NCBI GenBank assembly: GCA_017467745.1
Contig: JAFUKV010000129.1
Coordinates: 1-5,313 of the forward strand
Length of the DNA stretch: 5,313 nt
Source: Bacteroidaceae bacterium
Lineage (GTDB): Bacteria > Bacteroidota > Bacteroidia > Bacteroidales > CHK158-818
Direction: 5' to 3'
A program made the position numbers and the translations under genes. The notes beneath the pieces are model-generated. The model saw only the letters and a program-made list of their open reading frames with translations, was not told the DNA's origin and did not search any database. Of this stretch, positions 1 to 5,313 are shown piece after piece (position 1 is the first letter of the stretch; the number at the start of each line of letters is the position of its first letter).

Positions 1-1323
1 AATAATCAGAAAAACAAACGTTACAGTAAATTGAAATCCTATCAATAGATTACGAAAATACAATCCTTTGGGCGACAATCTGAAAGAACCTTTCAATGCC
101 ATTGCCGCAGGAACGGAAGTCATATACACAGCAGGATATATCCCTACAACCAAACCGATAATTATAGCAACAATTGCACAAAAAACAACAATGCTTGCCC
201 CTCCGCCTAATGATACATCAATAATAAACAATTTTGATATACCGCACATAATTGCTATCTGCACAATGAAAAGCGAAATTAAGAAAGCTATAAACGATAT
301 GGCAACACACTCCATCAGATATTGAAACCGTAACGACCACAGTGATGCACCCAATACCTTTTGAGTATTGAAACTTTTTATACGGCCGGGAGCCAAAGCC
401 ATTGAAAAATTAGAGAAATTAATCATAGCCACCGATATAACTAAAAGCGCAAAAGACAGCAACAACCACGTAAATCTTATGTCGCCTCTCTTTGCCAACG
501 TCCCCATATCGTATCTGCTATCCGTACGAGAATGAAAGTAGATATCATCCATCGGAAACAACTTTATATTCCTACCATCATCCTTAGATTCGTCTAAAAC
601 ACCAGACAAAGACATCGCATCCTCTATAATCTTTACATTCTCTTTCTTATTTACCTTTACATATCCTCTGAAACCGGCGTTATGCCATACATCTTCCATA
701 AAATTAGCCAATGATACATATACGCCGTTAAAAACGGTAGAATTTTCCGGAAAATCTTCATATACAGCTACAATATTATAATCATCATATACGTCTCCCA
801 AGTTATAAATGTCGAACTGCATTCTTATTTGTTTTCCGGCTGCATCGATCGTCCCGAATATTTTTTTCGCCATACTTGCGGGAATGATAATATTTTTATC
901 GGACAAATCAAATCTCGATATGTTCCCGCTCACCCATTCAAAACTAAAAACATCCGTATATCCCTTATTTATTCTCAATGCTTTGGCAGCATAGCCATTT
1001 GTAAAAGAATTTAATGTATAAATATTTGCGTCAGTCGCAAACATATAACACATTCCTGACTCCTTAACGTAAGGCGAAGCAGATAATCTTGGCGCCAAAC
1101 GAGGACGTTCGAAATTATCGCTGCTATGCTTGTCGCTACCATATTCAACCCGATAAATCAATTCATGTTCCGGATAATGCTTATCAAAACTGAATTCATA
1201 CCAACTTTGCCGAACAATAACATACATTACAGCAAAGGCAACGGATAAACCTACAATATTCAAAATTGTTGCCCAGCTATATAACCGGAAAACACTGAAT
1301 AAATTTTGCAAAAAGGCTCTCAT
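1..1323 (-). CDS. FtsX/MacB-like ABC transporter permease, 3' end off window (second gene of permease operon)
   Basis: An uninterrupted minus-strand reading frame runs from an ATG at 1323-1321 to the window edge, giving 441 codons with no stop. It aligns end to end with the N-terminal 441 or so residues of the neighbouring 787-aa permease, so roughly 345 residues should be missing to the left. The first 46 residues are about 70 percent identical by eye (both have LQNL, VFRLY and RQSWYEFSF). Visible parts are: TM1 at about 17-37; a periplasmic MacB-type core domain at about 40-280 (FEWVSGNIS, NIIIPASMAKKIFG, VAVYEDFPEN); TM2 at about 286-310; a cytoplasmic loop with NTQKVLGAS; TM3 at about 339-360; TM4 at about 378-402; the conserved SVPAAMALKG segment; and the start of TM5. 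The MR-LQNL start matches the paralogue, which supports this ATG. It lies 16 nt after the upstream gene, so the two are probably co-transcribed. It has no nucleotide-binding domain. The family exports or extracts envelope substrates, or transmits conformational change across the inner membrane; the substrate here is unknown. Confidence 0.93.
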   Translation of the reverse strand, partial: MRAFLQNLFSVFRLYSWATILNIVGLSVAFAVMYVIVRQSWYEFSFDKHYPEHELIYRVEYGSDKHSSDNFERPRLAPRLSASPYVKESGMCYMFATDANIYTLNSFTNGYAAKALRINKGYTDVFSFEWVSGNISRFDLSDKNIIIPASMAKKIFGTIDAAGKQIRMQFDIYNLGDVYDDYNIVAVYEDFPENSTVFNGVYVSLANFMEDVWHNAGFRGYVKVNKKENVKIIEDAMSLSGVLDESKDDGRNIKLFPMDDIYFHSRTDSRYDMGTLAKRGDIRFTWLLLSFALLVISVAMINFSNFSMALAPGRIKSFNTQKVLGASLWSLRFQYLMECVAISFIAFLISLFIVQIAIMCGISKLFIIDVSLGGGASIVVFCAIVAIIIGLVVGIYPAVYMTSVPAAMALKGSFRLSPKGLYFRNLLIGFQFTVTFVFLII

Positions 1324-1339
1324 ATCATTTATTATTTAA

Positions 1340-3703
1340 TTATTCTGCTTTTATTGATTTTATCGGGTTTTCATTTGCCGTATGCCAACATTGCAGCGAA
1401 ACCGTAGCCGAAGTAATAATCAGCAATATAAAAAACGCGACGGCAAATACCCACCAATATACGGGAATACGATACACATACGCTTCGAGCCACCGCTGAA
1501 CAAAATACCATGCAACGGGAACCGATATGACGAAACATATTAACATAATACGAATATACGTTTTATTGAAAAGCGCAACCACCGACAATACCGTAGCTCC
1601 GTTTATTTTACGAATACCGATTTCCTTGCGACGACTCTGCAATTCGAATATAACCAAACCGAAAATTCCCATAATAGAGATAAACATGCTCAATCCGCAA
1701 AAAAGAGATAGGATATACATCTGATTTATATCTTTCTCATACAATTTCTCGACTTCTTCGGTCAACATTCTCACGTTATACAAGACATTAGGACAAACCT
1801 TCGCCATCAAGTCTCTACAATAAGCCAAAGCGTCTTTTTCTTCTACACCTGACGCCAATTTAATATAAAAACAGCCTATATTATCATTGATAAACAGCCC
1901 GAAAGGCGTACTGCTCGATTCATGAAAAGAGAAAATTTTTATATCGGGAATAAAGCCGATGATTTCATATCCGCGAAATATATCGCCGATTTTAAATCCA
2001 TACTGCTTTCTGGCCGATTCATTAACCAATACTTTTTGTGTTTCATCCGGATTTATCATCCTTCCTTCCAGAATTTTTATATTCAGAGCCGGCACAAAAT
2101 CGCAGTCAACAATCAAAACCTTCATCTGTATTACATTTCCGTCCTCATCATACGTTCCCCATCCTTGCATATTCCCGTTTCTATCGAACAAAACATTATC
2201 CGAATGAAACAACGATTGTGTGCCGGAATATTCTCTCAGGCCTTTATTTATCTCCTCTACTTTTTCGGGATTATAATATAAAAATCCCCAGTTCTCAATA
2301 TTTACAGCTACAACTCTCTCTTTATCCAGACCCAAAGGAGAATACAGCATATAACGATTCTGCAAATAAACAAATATAGACACTATTAATAGAACAAACG
2401 TTATAGCAAACTGAAAGCCTATAAGAATATTGCGCAACCTCAACCCATTAGGTGATCTATTGTAGGCTCCTTTCAGCGCCAACGCCGGCGGAACGGAAGT
2501 TACATATACCGAAGGCCAGAATCCCGCCAGAAATCCGACAACAATACTCAATACCCCACAAAAAGCGGCAACATTCCATCCTTCTCCCAACGATATATTT
2601 GTCAAAAGTAATTTTACAATCCCGCTATTGTTTAATAACTGAATCTCCATAAGAGCAAATCCATACGCAATTACCGAAATAGCGATACACTCCAATAGAT
2701 ATTGCATACGCAACGACGCGACAGTAGCACCTAAAACTTTCTGCGTATTGACGCTTTTTATTCTTACCGGGGCTAATGCCATTGAGAAATTTATAAAGTT
2801 GATAACGGCAATAAATAATATCAGACAGCCTATACCGAACAACAGCCATGTCGCTTTAAGATCTCCTGTTTTACTATCCTTAGCATATTTTTGCCCTCTG
2901 AGATGAAAATAAACATCATCTATCGGAAAAAGTTCCATATTTGCTTCGCTTCCATCCAAATGTTTTTTCCAAATACTCCAATACTCATCAGGTAACACAA
3001 TAGAACGTTCTATATTATTTTTATTATTGCGATCATCAATCTTCAAATATGCAGAATAATTAGAATTGCCCCACTCATCCGCTTCAAAGTTTCCGATACT
3101 GCGATAAATATAATTGGAGACGGAGGTATTGTCCGGAAAATCTTTATAAACCGCCACAATATTCATATCCCCTACATTTTCAGCCTGTACCGACAGCCTT
3201 TTTCCGACAACATCAGACGTAGCAAAAAGCTTTTCGGCCAAACTTTGAGGTATAATGATATTTTTTTCCGACACGTCAAAAGCTGAAATATCGCCGCTTA
3301 CCCATTCAAAACCGAAAACATCCGTATAGCCTTTATCTATGCGCGATAATTCAGATCGAACGCTATTATCCGGTTTTTCAGCAGAAAAAACGGAAACCGC
3401 CTTGATAAGAAAATATTTCTTCCCTAAAAATTTTATATACGGCGTTTTTTGAGAAACCTGCGTTAAAACCGGATGTGGGAAAGCTTCATTTACTCTGCTA
3501 TCGCCCGAAGAAGAAATATTCATCTCCAAACGAAAAACAAGTTCGTGGTCTTTTATAGATTTATTAAAACTGAACTCATACCAACTCTGTCGAAGAATAA
3601 CATAAAATACCGTAAACGCCAATGACAGGCTTACAACATTTAAAACCATCGCCCATTTATATAGACGAAAAACATTCAACAAGTTTTGTAATAATATTCT
3701 CAT
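1340..3703 (-). CDS. Two-module FtsX/MacB-like ABC transporter permease (787 aa)
   Basis: A complete inner-membrane permease of the MacB/FtsX superfamily with two core-plus-FtsX modules. By eye: TM1 about 17-37; first periplasmic MacB-like core about 40-283; TM2 about 285-308, TM3 about 336-356 and TM4 about 377-400; then SVPPALALKG (403-412). TM5 is about 425-447; the second periplasmic core about 450-660; TM6 about 662-686, TM7 about 717-738 and TM8 about 748-772; the C-terminus ends ENPIKSIKAE. The loop after TM6 carries the coupling-helix motif RRKEIGIRKINGA (691-703). The equivalent loop after TM2 reads RIKSVNTQKVLGA, without EIGIRK. Eight TMs and about 790 aa are usual for the Bacteroidota form, which lacks a fused ATPase; a LolD/MacB-like ATPase must be supplied in trans and is not in this window. 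Substrate is unknown; by family it could be efflux, lipoprotein handling or envelope-stress relief. It is the first gene of a leftward operon with its paralogue and is divergent from a sigma-54 response regulator. A sigma-54-like promoter ends 28 nt before the ATG. Confidence 0.95.
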   Translation of the reverse strand: MRILLQNLLNVFRLYKWAMVLNVVSLSLAFTVFYVILRQSWYEFSFNKSIKDHELVFRLEMNISSSGDSRVNEAFPHPVLTQVSQKTPYIKFLGKKYFLIKAVSVFSAEKPDNSVRSELSRIDKGYTDVFGFEWVSGDISAFDVSEKNIIIPQSLAEKLFATSDVVGKRLSVQAENVGDMNIVAVYKDFPDNTSVSNYIYRSIGNFEADEWGNSNYSAYLKIDDRNNKNNIERSIVLPDEYWSIWKKHLDGSEANMELFPIDDVYFHLRGQKYAKDSKTGDLKATWLLFGIGCLILFIAVINFINFSMALAPVRIKSVNTQKVLGATVASLRMQYLLECIAISVIAYGFALMEIQLLNNSGIVKLLLTNISLGEGWNVAAFCGVLSIVVGFLAGFWPSVYVTSVPPALALKGAYNRSPNGLRLRNILIGFQFAITFVLLIVSIFVYLQNRYMLYSPLGLDKERVVAVNIENWGFLYYNPEKVEEINKGLREYSGTQSLFHSDNVLFDRNGNMQGWGTYDEDGNVIQMKVLIVDCDFVPALNIKILEGRMINPDETQKVLVNESARKQYGFKIGDIFRGYEIIGFIPDIKIFSFHESSSTPFGLFINDNIGCFYIKLASGVEEKDALAYCRDLMAKVCPNVLYNVRMLTEEVEKLYEKDINQMYILSLFCGLSMFISIMGIFGLVIFELQSRRKEIGIRKINGATVLSVVALFNKTYIRIMLICFVISVPVAWYFVQRWLEAYVYRIPVYWWVFAVAFFILLIITSATVSLQCWHTANENPIKSIKAE

Positions 3704-3731
3704 AATATTTCAAGTTATTTTTAATAATATA

Positions 3732-3748
3732 TTCAATTATCATGCCAA
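3732..3748 (-). promoter_or_regulatory. Candidate sigma-54 (-24/-12) promoter for the permease operon
   Basis: On the minus strand this reads TTGGCATGATAATTGAA. Against the sigma-54 consensus YTGGCACGRNNNTTGCW it matches 12 of the 14 specified positions, with the correct GG-to-G spacing. The mismatches are C to T in the -24 element and C to A in the -12 GC doublet; the latter is normally well conserved and is the main weakness. The predicted transcription start is near 3721, which leaves a leader of about 18 nt before the ATG at 3703. No TAnnTTTG housekeeping -7 box is visible on this strand between 3704 and 3930. The divergent gene encodes a sigma-54 activator, which makes the match more believable. 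No experimental evidence is available. Confidence 0.5.
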
Positions 3749-3784
3749 ACAACATAACAAGCTGTTTAACAACGTATAAATAAA

Positions 3785-3798
3785 ATTCGTCATTCGTC
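3785..3798. repeat. 7-bp tandem repeat ATTCGTC x2
   Basis: Two perfect head-to-tail copies of ATTCGTC, at 3785-3791 and 3792-3798. They abut and slightly overlap the left arm of the dyad at 3796-3824. They may be part of a protein-binding site or a chance replication-slippage product; two copies of 7 bp are weak evidence alone. Confidence 0.4.
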
Positions 3799-3824
3799 TA
3801 CCTGTAAAATTTTTAGACACAGGT
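3796..3824. promoter_or_regulatory. Dyad-symmetric candidate activator site (UAS) between the divergent genes
   Basis: Two interleaved perfect inverted repeats share almost the same centre. ACCTGT (3800-3805) pairs with ACAGGT (3819-3824) across 13 nt, and GTCTA (3796-3800) pairs with TAGAC (3814-3818) across 13 nt. The middle contains the palindrome AAAATTTT (3806-3813). The centre lies about 90 bp upstream of the transcription start predicted from the sigma-54-like element for the permease operon, inside the range where NtrC-type activators usually bind. The Fis-type DNA-binding domain of the adjacent regulator binds inverted repeats as a dimer, so this is a reasonable target. Assignment to that regulator is inference from position and symmetry. 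Confidence 0.4.
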
Positions 3825-3848
3825 GTATTATTTTTTTACAAATCGGCT

Positions 3849-3869
3849 ATTTTTACGGTCGTTAAAAAT
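3849..3869. repeat. AT-rich 7-bp inverted repeat
   Basis: ATTTTTA (3849-3855) and TAAAAAT (3863-3869) are perfect inverted arms separated by 7 nt. The arms contain only A and T, so the match could easily arise by chance in this background. It lies between the candidate activator site and the longer inverted repeat at 3879-3911, and might contribute bending or flexibility for looping. No terminator function is apparent, since no GC-rich stem is present. Confidence 0.3.
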
Positions 3870-3878
3870 GAAAACCCC

Positions 3879-3911
3879 GATAAAAAAAGGCAGAAATATC
3901 CTTTTTTTATC
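3879..3911. repeat. 12-bp perfect inverted repeat upstream of the regulator promoter
   Basis: GATAAAAAAAGG (3879-3890) and CCTTTTTTTATC (3900-3911) are perfectly complementary 12-bp arms around a 9-nt spacer (CAGAAATAT). The right arm overlaps the T-rich stretch that would serve as the -33 region of the regulator promoter. The -7 box starts 14 bp after the repeat, so a protein bound here could compete with RNA polymerase, which suits an operator for autoregulation. An intrinsic terminator is less likely: the stem has only three G:C pairs, no U-tract follows the right arm, and no gene reads into it. As a hairpin it would not be in a transcript starting at the predicted downstream site. Confidence 0.6.
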
Positions 3912-3932
3912 ATCCGATTAAAAATACCTTTG
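3902..3932 (+). promoter_or_regulatory. Candidate Bacteroides-type housekeeping promoter of the response-regulator gene
   Basis: TACCTTTG at 3925-3932 fits the Bacteroidota -7 consensus TAnnTTTG exactly. A T-rich stretch (TTTT at 3902-3905, within a run of seven T) lies 19 nt upstream, about where the -33 TTTG element is expected, though its final G is absent. Transcription would start a few bases after 3932, giving a very short A-rich leader before the ATG at 3951. This also argues against a TTG start at 3930, which would lie inside the -7 box. The right half of the 12-bp inverted repeat overlaps the -33 region. Confidence 0.5.
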
Positions 3933-3950
3933 AAAAAAATCTGTATAATA

Positions 3951-5285
3951 ATGAAAAAAGAGGGTTCTATCTTAATAGTAGACGATAATAAAAGCATACT
4001 AACAGCTTTACAAATTCTGCTATCAGCATATTTCGACCGAATCATTCTGCACACATCTCCTAACCGTATTAAAACAACTTTACAAACGGAGAAAATTGAC
4101 CTCATCCTTCTGGATATGAATTTCTCTGCCGGTATAAACAATGGAAATGAAGGGCTGTTTTGGTTATCTGAAATAAAAAATATCAATCCGGATATTCCGG
4201 TTATCCTCATAACCGCTTACGCAGACATCGAGTTGGCAATAGAGGGCATGAAAAGAGGCGCAGACGATTTTATCGTTAAACCTTGGAATAATGTCTCTCT
4301 CATCTCTACTTTGCTCTCTGCCTGTAAGAAAGAAAACGGAAAAGCTTCTTCGGGAGAAAAGACAGGTAAAAATGAAATGTTCTGGGGAACATCTCAGAAA
4401 ATGAAGGAAATACGAACTATCGTTCAAAAAGTATCTATAACAGATGCCAATATACTGATTACCGGTGAAAACGGTACAGGTAAAGAGATGTTAGCCCGCG
4501 AAATACACCGATCATCGCACAGAAACAAGGAACAACTGATTTGCGTCGATATGGGAGCAGTTGCCGAAAACCTGTTTGAAACAGAGCTATTCGGTCATGT
4601 AAAAGGCTCTTTTACAGATGCCAAGAAAGACCGTATCGGTAAATTCGAACTGGCAAATAAAGGAACATTGTTTTTAGACGAAATAGGAAACGTTCCGTTT
4701 CACTTGCAAGCCAAATTGTTAACGGCACTTCAAAACCGCTATATCGTGCGGGTGGGCAGCAACACGCCAATAGATACGGATATCCGACTGATATGCGCCA
4801 CAAATTGCAACCTGCCGGAAAAGGTAAACGAAGGGCTGTTTCGAGAAGATTTGCTCTACCGTATCAATACCATCCACATAGAGATCCCCTCTCTTCGCCA
4901 AAGGCCTGATGATATTATACCGTTATCAAATCTATTTTTAGAAAAATATTGTAAGAAATACGGAAAACCGAGAATAAAGTTATCGGAAAATGCGATAAAA
5001 CAGGTAACCCGCTATCCGTGGTACGGCAACATAAGAGAACTGCAACATTCTATTGAAAAAGCTGTAATACTGGCAGAAAACGATGTTTTAGAAGAGATAA
5101 GTTTAACAGTTACCGCTCCCCCCAAAAAAGAAATTCCGGAAATGAACTACACGTTAGAGGAAATGGAAATAGAAATGATAAAAAATTCTATTACCAAATA
5201 CAACGGAAACCTCTCAGCTGTGGCCACTCAATTAGGAATAACCCGACAGACATTGTACAACAAAATGAAAAAATTCGGACTCTAA
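3951..5285 (+). CDS. Sigma-54-dependent response regulator, NtrC family (receiver-AAA+-Fis HTH)
   Basis: A 444-aa cytoplasmic two-component response regulator that, when phosphorylated, should use ATP to open sigma-54 RNA polymerase promoters. The receiver domain (about 5-120) has acidic residues D11 and D12, phosphoacceptor D55 in LLDMNF, T88, and K110 in VKPW; its NNGNEGLFWL stretch is typical of Bacteroidota members. The AAA+ domain (about 143-375) shows Walker A GENGTGKE (172-179), the sigma-54-contact loop GSFTDA (219-224, usual form GAFTGA), Walker B TLFLDEIG (239-246), sensor I ATN (283-285), arginine fingers R298 and R304 in FREDLLYR, and sensor II in WYGNIREL (357-364). A linker leads to a Fis-type helix-turn-helix (about 405-444, NLSAVATQLGITRQTLYNKM). 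ATG 3951 is chosen over an in-frame TTG at 3930 because the receiver starts normally from it and the TTG overlaps a -7 box. It is divergent from the permease operon, its probable target, and lies 13 nt before the next frame. Confidence 0.96.
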   Translation: MKKEGSILIVDDNKSILTALQILLSAYFDRIILHTSPNRIKTTLQTEKIDLILLDMNFSAGINNGNEGLFWLSEIKNINPDIPVILITAYADIELAIEGMKRGADDFIVKPWNNVSLISTLLSACKKENGKASSGEKTGKNEMFWGTSQKMKEIRTIVQKVSITDANILITGENGTGKEMLAREIHRSSHRNKEQLICVDMGAVAENLFETELFGHVKGSFTDAKKDRIGKFELANKGTLFLDEIGNVPFHLQAKLLTALQNRYIVRVGSNTPIDTDIRLICATNCNLPEKVNEGLFREDLLYRINTIHIEIPSLRQRPDDIIPLSNLFLEKYCKKYGKPRIKLSENAIKQVTRYPWYGNIRELQHSIEKAVILAENDVLEEISLTVTAPPKKEIPEMNYTLEEMEIEMIKNSITKYNGNLSAVATQLGITRQTLYNKMKKFGL

Positions 5286-5298
5286 CCCCTTGATTGCA

Positions 5299-5313
5299 AT
5301 GAAAAACTCGATG
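5299..5313 (+). CDS. Start of a downstream gene, cut by the window edge (possibly the partner histidine kinase)
   Basis: An ATG at 5299-5301 opens a frame reading MKNSM up to the window end, 13 nt after the regulator stop codon. No Shine-Dalgarno is present, as is normal in this phylum. The tight spacing and absence of a terminator suggest co-transcription with the regulator. A sensor histidine kinase is the usual neighbour of such regulators in Bacteroidota, but only five codons are visible, so identity is inferred purely from context. The in-frame ATG at 5311 is an alternative start. Confidence 0.4.

Noticed and set aside
68..325. Plus-strand 85-codon open frame near the left edge
   Set aside because: It is antisense to the partial permease, whose translation here aligns residue by residue with its paralogue.
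1922..2379. Three overlapping plus-strand open frames of 82-119 codons inside the permease gene
   Set aside because: They lie antisense to a well-supported 787-aa permease, overlap each other in different frames, and show no family signature.
3842..3858. Possible second sigma-54 element on the plus strand (CGGCTATTTTTACGG)
   Set aside because: It has GG at the -24 position but lacks TTGC at -12 and most of TGGCAC, and is about 90 nt from the regulator start, so it is too weak to report.
3879..3911. Invertible promoter switch of the Bacteroides type
   Set aside because: Those switches have inverted repeats around a segment of a hundred bases or more containing a promoter, with an invertase nearby. 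Here the arms are 9 nt apart and no recombinase gene is in the window.
3836..4210. Minus-strand 124-aa open frame spanning the intergenic region and the start of the regulator
   Set aside because: It is antisense to the receiver domain and covers the symmetric elements and the regulator promoter. The translation has no recognisable domain and low-complexity composition, so it is a shadow frame.
1..5313. CRISPR arrays, tRNA or rRNA genes, insertion sequences or phage genes
   Set aside because: No regularly spaced repeats, structural RNA signatures, transposase motifs or terminal repeats were seen by eye. Coding sequence plus one 247-nt spacer accounts for almost all of the window.

Overview
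The window looks like a piece of a Bacteroidales (Bacteroidota) chromosome. The DNA is AT-rich and the genes lack Shine-Dalgarno sequences. A Bacteroides-type -7 box (TAnnTTTG form) precedes the regulator. The gene content also fits: large two-module FtsX/MacB-like permeases in tandem beside a sigma-54-dependent response regulator with the DMNFxxGxNxGNEGLFWL receiver signature. I cannot assign a genus from the sequence alone.

Layout. Positions 1-1323 and 1340-3703 hold two paralogous ABC-transporter permeases. Both are on the minus strand, 16 nt apart, and are read leftwards as one operon. The right-hand gene is complete (787 aa) and is the first gene of the operon. The left-hand gene runs off the window after 441 codons. 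Positions 3704-3950 are a 247-nt divergent intergenic region dense in symmetric elements. Positions 3951-5285 (plus strand) encode a 444-aa NtrC-type response regulator with receiver, AAA+ and Fis-type helix-turn-helix domains. After a 13-nt gap a further reading frame opens at 5299 and is cut by the window edge; a partner histidine kinase is the likeliest product.

How it may work together (inference). The regulator gene has a plausible housekeeping promoter directly upstream. The permease operon has no visible housekeeping -7 box, but it does have a 17-bp sigma-54-like -24/-12 element ending 28 nt before its start codon. An inverted repeat (ACCTGT-N13-ACAGGT) sits about 90 bp upstream of the predicted permease transcription start, where a sigma-54 activator would be expected to bind. 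The simplest reading is a locally wired circuit: a two-component system senses an envelope signal, the phosphorylated regulator activates sigma-54 RNA polymerase at the divergent promoter, and MacB/FtsX-like permeases are produced. Their ATPase is not encoded in either permease or elsewhere in the window, so it must lie outside. The parts belong to known families. The least described element is the compact intergenic control region.
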